Assembly (NCBI RefSeq): GCF_006517175.1
Contig: NZ_CP041186.1
Span: 620,001 to 684,000, forward strand
Length of the DNA stretch: 64,000 bases
Origin: Persicimonas caeni
GTDB lineage: Bacteria > Myxococcota_A > Bradymonadia > Bradymonadales > Bradymonadaceae
Reading direction: 5' to 3'
Every line of letters begins with the position of its first letter. Position 1 is the first letter of the stretch. Below, piece after piece: positions 52,350 to 63,100 of the stretch. The translations under genes were made by a program, and so were the position numbers. Below the pieces are notes generated by a model. The model worked only from the letters and a program-made list of their open reading frames with translations, was not told the DNA's origin and ran no database searches.

Positions 52350-54481
52350 ACCTGGCACTTCGAAAGCGCCTGGCGGGGCTCCACAAGCTGAGCATCTACG
52401 CGGTGATCGCGATCGCCTTTTTGTGTGTCCTGGCCGGCGGTGGCGTCGGACCGCTGATGGCTGTGGTCTTTGCGGCAGGCCTTCTGGTCAGCTGGTTTGT
52501 CGACAAGGCCGGCCTCATCGACCAGTCCTTCGGCAAGTGGTGGAACCTTCTGATTCTGGGGTTTGTCGGCGTCACCGCCCTCCAACTCGTGGCCACCGAC
52601 GAGAGCATCATCTCGGCGGCGATCCGCTTCGTCCTCCTGCTGACACTGGTCAAGTTCTTCGGGCGCTTCTCACACCGCGACGACCTGCAGATCTACGCGC
52701 TGAGCTTTCTCATCTTCGCCTCGGCGACTGCGGTCAACGAGGGCGTCACCTACGGGATTTTGTTCGGCTTTTACGTGCTCGCCGGCACCTTCAGCCTGGC
52801 GCTATTCCACCTCAACGTCGAACTCGACGACAAGCCGAGCGTGCGAGGCTCTGGGCGAACCCCCTTCGACCGCACTTACGTCATGGTTCTGGGCGCGATC
52901 AGCGTGCTGATCTTTGTGTCGAGCCTGATGATTTTCTTTGTCTTTCCGCGCGTCGGCCTGGGCTTCTTCGTCACCCAGTCCCGTGAGCAGACCTCGGTGA
53001 CCGGTTTCTCCGAGTCGGTCGACCTCGGCTCTCACGGAAAGATTCGGGACAACCCTGAAGTCGTCATGCGCGTCGAGTTCCCGGAGGGCCGCCCCAACGA
53101 CTACCAGACGCTGCACTGGCGCACGATGACCTTCGACCGTTACGACGGCACGAGCTGGTCGCGCACCCTCAAAGAGACCGAGAAGTCACTGCCGCGAAGG
53201 CAGAACGGCTATCAATTCAACAAGGTCTTGGGCGAGTGGCGCGCCGGGTTCAGCGCCAAGGCACAGCCGCAGGTCCTGCAGATTTACCTCGAGCCGATCG
53301 GCACGAACCTGCTGCCGCGGCTGTGGCCGACCGGCACGGTGTCTTTTGGCAACGGCGACCTTCGCATGCCCTGGAACCCCAACTCGGGCAGCCTCACCGT
53401 GGACGCTTACGGTGACCTTCGCCACACCGTCGAAAGCGAGGTGGGCGTGCCCTATTCGCAGACCGTGCTCGGAAAGCCCGACCCGGTGAAGCTTCGCGAG
53501 CAGACCTTCGCTTCGCGGCGCCGCGGCCCCGATCCGCGCTACCTACAGCTCCCCGAGCTCTCCGAAGAGTTCTACGCGCTGGTCGACGAGGCGACCGCCG
53601 GCGCCCGCACGCCCTACGAAAAAGCCGAAGCTGTGATGGAGCATCTGGGGGAGAACTTCCAGTACACCACCGACCTGCCACCGGTCGACCAGGGGCGGCC
53701 CATCGAGAGTTTCGTCTTCGAGACCCAGCGCGGCCACTGCGAGTATTTCGCGACCACCGGCGTGCTCATGCTTCGCGCAGCCGGCGTCCCCGCGCGGCTG
53801 GTCAACGGGTTTTTGGGCGGACGCTGGAACGGCGTGGGCGGGTATCTGAGCGTGCGCCAAGGAGACGCGCATTCGTGGGTCGAAATCTACGTGCCCAATT
53901 TTGGCTGGACGCCCATCGATCCGACGCCGGCGGCCGACGTGTTGCCGATGCAACCCGACCCCTTCACTCAATGGTACCGCGACAGCTACGATGCGCTTCG
54001 GCTCAACTGGATGAAGTGGGTCATCGAGTACGATCTCGAATCTCAAATCGAGCTGTTCAAGAAGGCCGGCCAGTTCTTCGCGCCCAAGCCCGAGAACCTC
54101 GACAGAGGCGACAAGGAGGCGAGCAAAGATCGCTCCTTCGACCTCGATGGGGCGTACGTTTTGTACTTGTTGGGGCTGTTCGTCTTGGCAGCGCTCTTTT
54201 GGTGGCTGATAAGGCGCTGGTTTGGCCGCGAGAGCGGCGTGCACGCCCTATTCGAGCGCATCGAGCGCGCCGGCAAGGCCGCCGGTGTCGCTCGAGCGCC
54301 CGATGAGGGGCCTGGGGCCTATCTCGAGCGGCTCGGGCGTGCATTTCCGCCCGCGGCGCGCGAACTGGCGGCGTTTCGCCAGCGGTACCTGGCTGCGCGC
54401 TTCGGTGGGCGCTCCCCGGGCGCCCGGCAAATGCAGGGGCTCGGGGAGCTAGTCGCCAAGATTCGCAAAAAGCTCAAGTAG
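52346..54481 (+). CDS. TgpA-like membrane transglutaminase
   Basis: A 711-residue protein. The N-terminal about 230 residues hold six or so spans (DUF3488-like region: LTLVKFFGRFSHRDDLQIYALSFLIFASATAVNEG). The periplasmic part has the WRTMTFDRYDGTSWSR strand, then a transglutaminase core with the triad Cys465 (RGHCEYFA), His509 (GDAHSWVE) and Asp525 (PIDPTP). A further span near 598-618 is followed by a DUF4129-like tail. In Pseudomonas TgpA is essential and acts at the cell surface. Substrate unknown. The gene overlaps DUF58 by four bases. Confidence 0.92.
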   Translation: MNLALRKRLAGLHKLSIYAVIAIAFLCVLAGGGVGPLMAVVFAAGLLVSWFVDKAGLIDQSFGKWWNLLILGFVGVTALQLVATDESIISAAIRFVLLLTLVKFFGRFSHRDDLQIYALSFLIFASATAVNEGVTYGILFGFYVLAGTFSLALFHLNVELDDKPSVRGSGRTPFDRTYVMVLGAISVLIFVSSLMIFFVFPRVGLGFFVTQSREQTSVTGFSESVDLGSHGKIRDNPEVVMRVEFPEGRPNDYQTLHWRTMTFDRYDGTSWSRTLKETEKSLPRRQNGYQFNKVLGEWRAGFSAKAQPQVLQIYLEPIGTNLLPRLWPTGTVSFGNGDLRMPWNPNSGSLTVDAYGDLRHTVESEVGVPYSQTVLGKPDPVKLREQTFASRRRGPDPRYLQLPELSEEFYALVDEATAGARTPYEKAEAVMEHLGENFQYTTDLPPVDQGRPIESFVFETQRGHCEYFATTGVLMLRAAGVPARLVNGFLGGRWNGVGGYLSVRQGDAHSWVEIYVPNFGWTPIDPTPAADVLPMQPDPFTQWYRDSYDALRLNWMKWVIEYDLESQIELFKKAGQFFAPKPENLDRGDKEASKDRSFDLDGAYVLYLLGLFVLAALFWWLIRRWFGRESGVHALFERIERAGKAAGVARAPDEGPGAYLERLGRAFPPAARELAAFRQRYLAARFGGRSPGARQMQGLGELVAKIRKKLK

Positions 54482-54489
54482 GGGGTTCG

Positions 54490-55389
54490 TCAAGCGGGCG
54501 GACCGGCCGGCTGGCAGGTCAACTCCTCGCCGAGTTCCTCATCCTGAACCAAGAAGTCGTCGTTCTCGTCGGTGAACGAGTAGCAGCCACGGCAATCAGC
54601 ATTGGCGTTGACGTCCCAGTCTCCCTGTACGCCGATATTGACCAGTGTGGCGCCGTTGCCGGTCACCTGGACCTTGCCGAACACCTCGCAGTTCGTGGCG
54701 GTAAACTCGTTTGACTTGACGTTCAGATCGCCTTGGATGCGACAGAACGAGATCGCCGAATTGTTCGAGTTGATGCCAAACTCGACGTTGCCCGTCACGG
54801 TCATGCCACGGATGCGCGCGTGGTTCGACTGAATGGTGATCTTGCCGTCGATGATCGTCTTGTCGGGACCGTTTCCGTACAAGGTAGTCCGCTCGGCGTC
54901 GACGTTGACGTCGCCGACGATTGGCTCGCCGTCGGTCTTCTCGTTGAACGTGACGACCGAGCCGCTCTCGGTCTGGGGCACCTCGGCGTTACCCTCCTCG
55001 TCGGTGTCGGCCTCGCGAATATCGGTGCCGTCTTCTTTGGGCGGGTAGCAAATCACGTCGACGACCTCGCCGTCGGCGACGATGACGTCGGCCTGGGCAT
55101 CAGGGTCGTCGCAATACTGCCCGCCCTGCTCCTTCGCCTCCTCGAGATCGACGCAGGTCGTGTCGACGTCGACGCACTCGTCTGGATCACCGGTGACGAT
55201 AATATTGCTATCAGTGGTCCCGGGAGTGGTTACCGTCGTGGTGTCACTTCCGTATTCTGTCTGAGAACCATCTCCCTCTTCGACCGTCCAACCTCCGTTG
55301 GTCGTCTCATCAGCGCCACATCCCGCCGAAAGCAACGCGATCGCCCCGATAGCCGCGCACAACAGCGCACTATTCGCCTGTTTAAGCAT
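54490..55389 (-). CDS. Lipoprotein with right-handed beta-helix-like repeats
   Basis: A 299-residue lipoprotein (signal ending LLSAGC, Cys24) with a Thr/Asp/Gly linker to about residue 130. The C-terminal half has short repeats with regular spacing (TTLYGNGPDKTIIDGKITIQSNHARIRGMTVTGNVEFGINSNNSAISFCRIQG, then GDLNVKSNEFTATNCEVFGKVQV), typical of a beta-helix. The Cys pair near the end (CRGCYSF, LTCQP) may be oxidised. No catalytic residues are recognised. TAGGAGATG lies four bases before the ATG. It is convergent with the TgpA-like gene. Confidence 0.8.
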   Translation of the reverse strand: MLKQANSALLCAAIGAIALLSAGCGADETTNGGWTVEEGDGSQTEYGSDTTTVTTPGTTDSNIIVTGDPDECVDVDTTCVDLEEAKEQGGQYCDDPDAQADVIVADGEVVDVICYPPKEDGTDIREADTDEEGNAEVPQTESGSVVTFNEKTDGEPIVGDVNVDAERTTLYGNGPDKTIIDGKITIQSNHARIRGMTVTGNVEFGINSNNSAISFCRIQGDLNVKSNEFTATNCEVFGKVQVTGNGATLVNIGVQGDWDVNANADCRGCYSFTDENDDFLVQDEELGEELTCQPAGPPA

Positions 55390-55585
55390 GATTCATCTCC
55401 TAGCCCGATCAATTAAATCAGGCCACTTTTTGTATACGAAAGACTCGTAAAGTCAGTATGACCGAACGGTTCACAGGATGCAAACAAAGGTCACAACTCG
55501 CCTCATGGGCTGAGAGTTTGTATTTGCGCCTTATATTCTGCAGCGTAGCTGTATTCCGTCACTAACGCTTTGCAGGAGAGTGACC

Positions 55586-56491
55586 ATGGGCCGAGCCAAA
55601 AAAGGATTCGAGACGCTCAAGAAGACGTTCCAAGAATGGAAGGAAGACGACGCTCAAACTTGGGCGGCGTCGGTCGCTTTCTACACGATGTTCTCGCTGG
55701 CGCCCCTGCTCGTCCTGGCGGTGGCGCTCGCCAGCTTCATCTTCGGCGAGCGGGCTGCGCGAGGGGAGCTCGTCACCCAGATGGAGACGATGGTCGGCCC
55801 GGGTGGAGCGGAGACGATTCAGACGATCTTGGCCAACGCCAGCGGCCCGGGCGGGGGCGGCGTCATCGCCACGATCATCAGCGTCGCTTTGTTGCTGCTC
55901 GGCGCCAGCAAGGTCTTCGGCGAACTCCAAAAAGCGATGAACCGCATCTGGGATGTGCGCAGCGACCCCAATGAGGGCTGGCGAGGTGCGGCGCGAAAGA
56001 GGCTGACCGGCTTTGCGATGGTGCTAGGCATCGGCCTGTTCCTGTTGGCAGCCATCGCCGCGAGCACCTTCTTGTCCAATATCCAACAATTCGTCGGCGA
56101 GGTTCCAGGTGGGCCGGTGGTGTGGACGGCGCTCAACTTCGTGGTGTCGCTGCTCATCATCGGATTTCTGTTCGCCGCACTCTTCAAATACGTGCCCGAC
56201 GTCGAGATCGAGTGGTCCGACGTCTGGTTCGGCGCAGGCATCACAGCCGCGCTTTTTGCGCTGGGGAAGTTGGCGCTGGGGATTTATCTATCGCACGCAA
56301 GCGTGGGCTCGGCCTACGGCGCGGCCGGCTCGCTGGTGGTCCTGTTGGCGTGGATCTTCTACTCGGCCCAGATCTTCTTTTTCGGCGCCGAGTACACGCA
56401 GGTGCACGCCAAACAGCGCGGACGGAGCATCCAGCCCAACGAACACGCGATTCATGAATCCGAATTCGAGGCGGCCCAGCCGAGTATGTAA
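55586..56491 (+). CDS. YihY/BrkB family inner-membrane protein (copy 2)
   Basis: A 301-residue polytopic membrane protein, a paralogue of the gene at 292-1215. It shares TWAASVAFYTMFSLAPLLVLAVALASFIFGE near the start, LLLLGASKVFGELQKAMNRIWDV in the middle and SAYGAAGSLVVLLAWIFYSAQIFFFGAEYTQVHA near the end. The ATG at 55586 is preferred over the GTG at 55580 because AGGAG lies seven bases upstream of it. Function unknown; some family members affect transport or virulence. Confidence 0.9.
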   Translation: MGRAKKGFETLKKTFQEWKEDDAQTWAASVAFYTMFSLAPLLVLAVALASFIFGERAARGELVTQMETMVGPGGAETIQTILANASGPGGGGVIATIISVALLLLGASKVFGELQKAMNRIWDVRSDPNEGWRGAARKRLTGFAMVLGIGLFLLAAIAASTFLSNIQQFVGEVPGGPVVWTALNFVVSLLIIGFLFAALFKYVPDVEIEWSDVWFGAGITAALFALGKLALGIYLSHASVGSAYGAAGSLVVLLAWIFYSAQIFFFGAEYTQVHAKQRGRSIQPNEHAIHESEFEAAQPSM

Positions 56492-56502
56492 ACCGGCTCA
56501 CC

Positions 56503-57477
56503 TCAGGTCGGGGTGGGCACCTCGGAGACGAGCTCTTCCATGACCATCTCGGCCTGGTCCTTGTCGCCGTCGCCCGCCGACCCTGCGAGCGCGAGTCGGT
56601 GGGCAAAGCACGGCACGAAGAGCTCTCGCAGGTCGTCGGGAATGCAGAAATCACGGCCTTGAACGAGCGCCCAAGCACGCGCGACGCGTGCCATCGCCAG
56701 CGCACCACGAGTACTCACGCCGATGCGAACGCGCGTGTCGCGGCGCGTCTTATCGACCACCTCCATCAGATAATCGACTAGCGTCTCGTCGAGGCGCACT
56801 CGCGCGGCTTTTTGCTGCAACGCGCGGAACTCACTGACGTCGAGCGCCGCCTCGAGTTCGTGCACCGGCTCGGCCAGCCGACGCTCCAACAGGATTTGGC
56901 GCTCGATCCGACGCGACGGATATCCGATCGACAACCGCATCAAGAACCGGTCGAGTTGGCTCTCGGGCAGTGGGTAGGTCCCGTGATGCTCGAGCGGGTT
57001 CTGGGTCGCGATCACCAAGAAGGGATCGGGCAACTGGTGTGTGACGTTGTCGACGCTGACTTTGCCCTCGCTCATCGCCTCGAGCAGTGCAGACTGTGTG
57101 CGAGGTGTGGTGCGGTTGATCTCGTCGGCGAGGATGACGCCGGCAAAGAGCGGCCCCGGCTTGAAGTCGAAGTCGCCCGTCTCCGGCCGATAAACCGACA
57201 CGCCGATGATGTCGCTGGGCAAAAGATCACTGGTGAACTGAATGCGCTGGAAGCTCAGCCCCATGCTCCTGGCCAGCGCCAGCGCCAACGTCGTCTTGCC
57301 GACACCGGGCACGTCTTCGAGCAGCACGTGCCCGCCTGCGAGCAGACAAGCCAGCGTGTAGCGCACCACTCGGGTCTTGCCTTGGAAGACGCTCTCTACG
57401 TTTGCTTGCAAATCGGTCAAGCGATCGAGCGAGACTGTTTCGACGGGAGGACTCTGCGACTTTGTAGAGCTTTGCAC
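56503..57477 (-). CDS. MoxR family AAA+ ATPase
   Basis: A 324-residue AAA+ ATPase starting at GTG. Motifs include Walker A EDVPGVGKTT, the DIIGV element (FTSDLLPSDIIGVSVYRPETGDFDFKPGPLFAGVILADEINRTTPRTQSALLEAMSE), the sensor-1 region VIATQNPLEHHGTYPLPESQLDRFLMRL and a sensor-2 Arg (GVSTRGALAMARVARAW). MoxR proteins are chaperones for vWA/DUF58 partners. Normally moxR leads DUF58 and TgpA in one operon; here it lies about 2 kb downstream of them on the opposite strand. The two genes between are unrelated. Confidence 0.92.
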   Translation of the reverse strand: MQSSTKSQSPPVETVSLDRLTDLQANVESVFQGKTRVVRYTLACLLAGGHVLLEDVPGVGKTTLALALARSMGLSFQRIQFTSDLLPSDIIGVSVYRPETGDFDFKPGPLFAGVILADEINRTTPRTQSALLEAMSEGKVSVDNVTHQLPDPFLVIATQNPLEHHGTYPLPESQLDRFLMRLSIGYPSRRIERQILLERRLAEPVHELEAALDVSEFRALQQKAARVRLDETLVDYLMEVVDKTRRDTRVRIGVSTRGALAMARVARAWALVQGRDFCIPDDLRELFVPCFAHRLALAGSAGDGDKDQAEMVMEELVSEVPTPT

Positions 57478-57693
57478 GATGGACCGCGATCTGGTTCTTG
57501 AAACGACGACAACCGGAGTATAGGCGCTGCAAGCCGACGACTAAAGGCCAATCGGCCACAAGACCTCGACAACCCGAACCATCCGTGTTCAAATCCCCCC
57601 GCGAAGTGCAGCACTCGGAATGTCTCCGACATTCATAGGGTTGCACCCAACCAGTGCTCCAAACATGCCTCACCAGACTAGCGGTAGTGCAAC

Positions 57694-60150
57694 ATGGCCC
57701 GAAACCGACGTAGTTCAGGGAAGAAGCGCGGTAAGAAGAAAAAGGGCGGCTTGCTCGGAAAGCTTTTCAAGTGGCTGATCCTGCTTGGCATCATCGGCGC
57801 CATTTTGGGCGGCGGTGGCGTGGCCGGCCTCTTTTACTACTACGGGCGAGATCTGCCCGAGCTGCTCAAACGCGAAGATTACCAGCCCAAGCAGCTGTCG
57901 CGGGTCTACGCCTCCGATGGCGAGCTCATCGGCGAGTTTATCGCCCAGGACGGTCGGCGCACCGTGTTGGCGATGGACGAGATTCCCGATTACGTGCGCT
58001 ACTCGTTCATGGCGGCCGAAGACGCCGACTTCATGACCCACGAGGGGATCGACTACTTCGGCATGGCGCGCGCTTTCTACTACGCGGTGCGCTACGACGC
58101 CGGCCTCAAAGGCACCTCCACGATCACCCAGCAGGTCATCAAAAACCTCGTGCTCACTCCCGAGCGCAAGATCGAGCGAAAGATCAAAGAGATCATCCTT
58201 GCGCGTGAGCTCGAGAAGAACCTCACCAAAGAGGATATCCTCTACCTGTACTTGAACACGATTTACCTGGGCCACGGCAACTACGGGGTCGAGGAAGCCT
58301 CACGCTTCTACTTCGGCAAGTCCGCGCGCGACCTCGACATTCACGAGGCTGCCGTGCTCGCCGGGATCACCCAGTCGCCCGAGCGGCTGTCGCCCAAAAA
58401 GCATCCCGAAGAAGCCAAGAAACGTCGTGCCTATGTGCTCGAGCAGCTGTGGAAAAAGGGCTTTATCGAGGAAGCGACCTACCGCGAGGCCGACAAGAAG
58501 CCCATCGAAACGGTCCCGTACCACAAGAGCTACCCGCACGTGGGCAAGGCGCCCTACTTCGTCGAGCACGTCCGCAAACTCCTCGTCGACAAGTACGGCC
58601 CCGAGAAGGTCTACACGGGCGGCCTGCGCGTGCACACCACGCTCGATTTGGACAAGCAGACTGCCGCAAAAGGCTCGCTTCGCGAGGGGCTTCGGGTCTA
58701 CGACGCTCGCCGGGAGTATTACGAGCCGGTGCGAAAGCTGAGTGGCAACAAAGTCGACGCGTTTATCGCCAAACAGGCCAAGGCGCTCGCCAAGAAGGGT
58801 CTGAGCAAGGGCAAGGTCTACGAAGCCGTCGTCGTCTCGGTCGACCCCAAAACAGAACTCGTCAAGCTGAACCTCGGCGACGTCCCTGCGCGGCTATTGC
58901 TGCGGCCGAAGTCGCGGATCTTGGGTGAAGGCAAAGATCGCAAGACCGTCGACGAGAAGTTCGAGCGCGGGCACGTGCTCGAGGTCATGCCGTTGGCTGT
59001 CGAGCCCGACGACGAGGGTAGCGTGCCGGTCGAATTCAAGCGCGGGCCCGACTCCGCGCTCGTCTCCATCGACCCGAAGACACGCGACGTCGTGGCGATG
59101 GTCGGCGGCTATTCGTTCGAGTACAACGAGTACAACCACGCCACCCAGGCCAAACGCCAGACCGGCTCGACCTTCAAACCGTTCGTCTACGGGGCGGCGC
59201 TCGCCTCGAAAGGCGTCACTCCGGCGACGATTTACTTGGACAGCCCGGCTGTCTTCAAGCTCGACGGCGGCAAGAGTTGGTCGCCGAAGAACTCCGACGG
59301 GCGCTGGCGCGGGCCGATCCGAGTGCGCGAGGGGTTGGGCGCGAGCCGTAACGTCGTCGCCGTGCGCATCCTGCGCGACATCGGCCTCGAGAAAGCGACC
59401 GAGTTCGCCAAGAAGATCGGCATCAAGAGCCCGATCGTTCAAAACTTCACGATGGTCATGGGCTCCAGTGAGATCACCCCGCTCGAGATGACCAACGCCT
59501 ACGCCACCTTCGCCAGCGGCGGCTTGTACGGCGAGCCGCGCTTCATCACCCGCGTCGAGACGGCCAACGGTGAGACCGACACGTTCGAGACGCGCATCGA
59601 GCGCGTGCTCGCTCCCGAAGTCGCCTACATCATTTCCGACCTGATGACGGCAGTGACGATGGGCTACGTCGACAGCAGCGGAACCCGCCGCGGCGGCACC
59701 GCCGGTGCGCTGCGCAAGGGCTTCGACCGTCCGTTTGCAGGCAAGACCGGCACCACCAACGAGAGCCGCGACGCCTGGTTCATCGGCTTTACGCCGCAGT
59801 ATGTCGCCGGCGCCTGGGTCGGCTTCGGCGACAACAGCCCGCTGGGCCCCAAAGAGTATGGCGGGCGCGTCGCCGGTCCCATCTGGCGCGACTACATGAA
59901 GATCATCCACGAGAAGCTCGAGGTGAAGAAGTTCGAGCCGCCCTCTTCTGGCATCTCTACGGCCACCATCGACCCGGCCACGGGTAAACTCGCCCGCCAA
60001 GACGGCGTCGAGGAGGTCTTCTTGTCGGGCACCGCGCCGACCACCTATGCCCCCGTCAATCAGGGCGGCGAAGAGGACGACTTTCTGATGAATCAATTTG
60101 GCACGTCGGCCAACCCCGAACAGGAAGGCGAGCAAGAAGCCGCTAACTAG
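57694..60150 (+). CDS. Penicillin-binding protein 1A, bifunctional class A PBP
   Basis: An 818-residue murein synthase. After a Lys/Arg-rich cytoplasmic start and a membrane span (about residues 26-50), the glycosyltransferase (GT51) has the catalytic Glu109 in AAEDADFMTHEGID, and the family loops GTSTITQQVIKNL and EKNLTKEDILYLYLNTIYLG. The transpeptidase domain has Ser492-x-x-Lys495 (GSTFKPF), the SxN motif in GASRNV, and KTG in FAGKTGTTNE. It joins glycan strands and crosslinks peptides. The C-terminus is a short acidic tail. It may be regulated by the kinase gene 45 bases downstream; this is a guess. Confidence 0.95.
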   Translation: MARNRRSSGKKRGKKKKGGLLGKLFKWLILLGIIGAILGGGGVAGLFYYYGRDLPELLKREDYQPKQLSRVYASDGELIGEFIAQDGRRTVLAMDEIPDYVRYSFMAAEDADFMTHEGIDYFGMARAFYYAVRYDAGLKGTSTITQQVIKNLVLTPERKIERKIKEIILARELEKNLTKEDILYLYLNTIYLGHGNYGVEEASRFYFGKSARDLDIHEAAVLAGITQSPERLSPKKHPEEAKKRRAYVLEQLWKKGFIEEATYREADKKPIETVPYHKSYPHVGKAPYFVEHVRKLLVDKYGPEKVYTGGLRVHTTLDLDKQTAAKGSLREGLRVYDARREYYEPVRKLSGNKVDAFIAKQAKALAKKGLSKGKVYEAVVVSVDPKTELVKLNLGDVPARLLLRPKSRILGEGKDRKTVDEKFERGHVLEVMPLAVEPDDEGSVPVEFKRGPDSALVSIDPKTRDVVAMVGGYSFEYNEYNHATQAKRQTGSTFKPFVYGAALASKGVTPATIYLDSPAVFKLDGGKSWSPKNSDGRWRGPIRVREGLGASRNVVAVRILRDIGLEKATEFAKKIGIKSPIVQNFTMVMGSSEITPLEMTNAYATFASGGLYGEPRFITRVETANGETDTFETRIERVLAPEVAYIISDLMTAVTMGYVDSSGTRRGGTAGALRKGFDRPFAGKTGTTNESRDAWFIGFTPQYVAGAWVGFGDNSPLGPKEYGGRVAGPIWRDYMKIIHEKLEVKKFEPPSSGISTATIDPATGKLARQDGVEEVFLSGTAPTTYAPVNQGGEEDDFLMNQFGTSANPEQEGEQEAAN

Positions 60151-60195
60151 CATCATCCGCTCCACCGCGACTGAGCGCCCCGTTTCGAGCAGCAC

Positions 60196-63100
60196 ATGAG
60201 CAGTCCCCCCAAACTCGGCCCGTTCGATCTGCAGCATCCCCTAGGCAGGGGCGGCATGGGGGAGGTCTGGCTCGCCCGGCGCCAGCCGTACGGCGAGGAA
60301 GTCGCTGTCAAAGTACTGACCAGCGAGGCCGCCCGAAACGAGCGGTACCGACGCGCTTTTCGCCGTGAAGTCCAGGCGATGGCGCGCCTCGACCACCCTC
60401 ATATCGCGTTGATCATCGACAGGGGCGTCATCGACGAGCAGGCAAGCCGGGCTTCCAAAGGTCATTTCGTGGCCGGCTCGCCGTTTCTGGCCATGGAGTA
60501 CGTCGCCGGGCCGACATTGAGCGGCCTGACCGGCAAGCTCGATTGGACTCAACTGCGCCAGATTCTGCTCCAACTACTCGACGCTCTCGCCCACGCCCAC
60601 GCGCTCGACGTGGTCCACCGCGATCTCAAGCCGAGCAACGTGCTCGTCGACACCAGCGCCAAAGGCCTATCGGTTCGACTGGTCGATTTCGGCATCTCCG
60701 CCGGGTTCACCGACGAGCTTCCCGAGTCGACCGGTGAGCAGACGACGGGGACGCCCAAGTACATGGCGCCCGAGCAGATTCTGGCCAAGCGACGCGACCA
60801 GGGCCCCTGGACCGACCTGTACGCGCTCGGCTGCCTGGCTTGGAAGCTATGCTGCGGCGAGGCGCCCTACCCCGGCGAGCCCGAGGAGATTCTGCGCGCT
60901 CACCTGAGCGATCCGCTGCCCAACTTTGCGCCCGAAATGACCCTGCCCGATGGCTTCGGTGCGTGGCTGACACGTCTCCTCGCCAAGCATCCCGGCGAGC
61001 GCTACCGCCGAGCGGCCGACGCCGCCCACGCCCTGCTGGCCCTGGGCGAGGTGGCCGCTGCCGATGGGACGTCTACCCCCCAGAACATGTTTGCCGGGCC
61101 CGACGACCCCACCGTCACGATGCACACACTGGCAGCGGTGTCGGCGACGCTTCGCTTCGACGTCGACCGCAAGCGGTTGGCCGATGCGAAGGCCTCCGAG
61201 GCGATCATGGAACGGCCGCCTTTGCCCGAGAGTTGGCGCGTGGCCGAGCCCCTTCGCCGCGCGTCTCGCGCGGGGGCGGCCAGCCTGGGCATGTACGGGC
61301 TGCGCATCATACCGGTCGTCGACCGTGACGAGGTGCGCGACACCCTTTGGGAGCACCTGACGCAGGTGGTCAACGAGGGCCGCACACGCGTGACGCTGCT
61401 TCGCGGCACAACCGGCAGCGGCAAGACTCGCCTGGCGCGCTGGTTGGCGCGCCGCGCCCATGAAGTCGGCGCCGCCGATGTCCTGGAGGCGACCCACAGC
61501 CCCACGGGCAGCCCCACCGACGGCTTGCCGGCGATGCTCGCGCGCCGGTTGCAGTGTGTCGGGTTGGCGCCCATGGAGACCTTCAAGCGTGTGCGCAAGC
61601 TGTATCAACTGCTCGGTGCTGAAGGGCGAGCTGCTATCGTCGAGCCGGCGGCGGTCTCCGAACTCATCAACGAGCACTCCGAAGGCTTGCTCGAAGAGGA
61701 CTCGGCGGCCTACCAGTTCAGCAGCGTTCGCGAGCGCTACGCCATCATCTCGCAGCTGCTGCGTCGCCTGGCCGAGCGCCGACCGCTCGTGATTGTGCTC
61801 GACGATCTGCAGTGGGGTCGCGAAGCGCTCGGGTTTGTGCGCCACGTGCTCGATTTGGCTGCCGAAGAGGCGATCCAAGCGCACGTGATCGCCACCGTGC
61901 AAGATGAAGCCATCGAGGGCGATGCCGCGCTGCAGGACAACCTGAAGAACCTCGAACAGAACGACCGCGTCGCCTCGTGTCGGCTCGGCCCGCTTGCCGA
62001 AGCCGATCAAGCCGAGCTCGTGGGACGTTTGCTGCGCCTCGATCCTGCGCTGGCTACCGAAGTGGTCGTGCGCAGCGGGGGCAACCCGATGTTTGCCGTC
62101 GAGACCGTCGGCGACTGGATCATGCAGGATCTGCTCGAGCCCGGGGCCGAAGGCTTTCGACGCCGTGAGGCGCAGAAGGCGAGCCTCCCGCAGAACCTCG
62201 AGCAGGTCTGGGAGCAGCGCCTGGCCCACTTCTTGGACCGGTTTTTCGCCCAGAGCCGCGGAGCCGCGCGCACGCGACTCGAGATCGCAGCCGTATTGGG
62301 CGGCGACGTTTCAATGGATGAGTGGCAGGCGATCTGCCGCCTCGAGGCCGTGCCCACTGTCGACCGGCTGCTCGATGCCCTCTTCGAGCACGGCCTCGCG
62401 CGCCGCACCGACGAGGGCTGGTCGCTGGCGAGTCAGGTGCTCGTCAAAGTCCTGCAGGACACGCCCCGATTGCGCGAACATCACCTCCGTTGCGCCGAGG
62501 CGCTCGAGGCGATGTACCCTGCGCGAACGCGTGGGCTGCAGCGCCGGCTGGGCGAACATTTCGCCGCCGCCGGCGAGGTCGACCGCGCCCTCGAGGCGTT
62601 GAAGTTGGCGGTCACCGACGCGATCGACTTTGGCGACCTCGACAATGCACGCACCGTCTTGGAAATGCGAGAGCACCTCACCGAGGCCGCCGGACTCGCC
62701 GACGATGACCGCCGCCGGGTCCAAAACTGGCTGCTCCGCGAAAAGCTCGAACTCAAAGAGGGGAACTTCGAGGCAGCCTCAAAACTCGCCCAAGAGGCGC
62801 TAGAAGTCGCCACACGATGCGGATATGTCTACGAGCGCGGGTTCGCGCTGACCGAGCGCGGGGTGCTCTTGTCGCATACCGGCGAGCGCGCCGAGAGCCT
62901 CGAGTGCTACCAAAAAGCCGCTGCCATCTTCGAGCAACTCGGCGAGCGCAATCGCCTCGCCCGCGCGTTGGGCGAGCTGGCGGTGGGCTATCAGGCCAAC
63001 GGCGACATCGATGAAGCCATCGCCTCGATGCTCCGCGCCGCCAAACTCTTCGAAGAAGACGGCAACCTGTCCATGCTCGCCCAGTGCCAGGTGCATCTGG

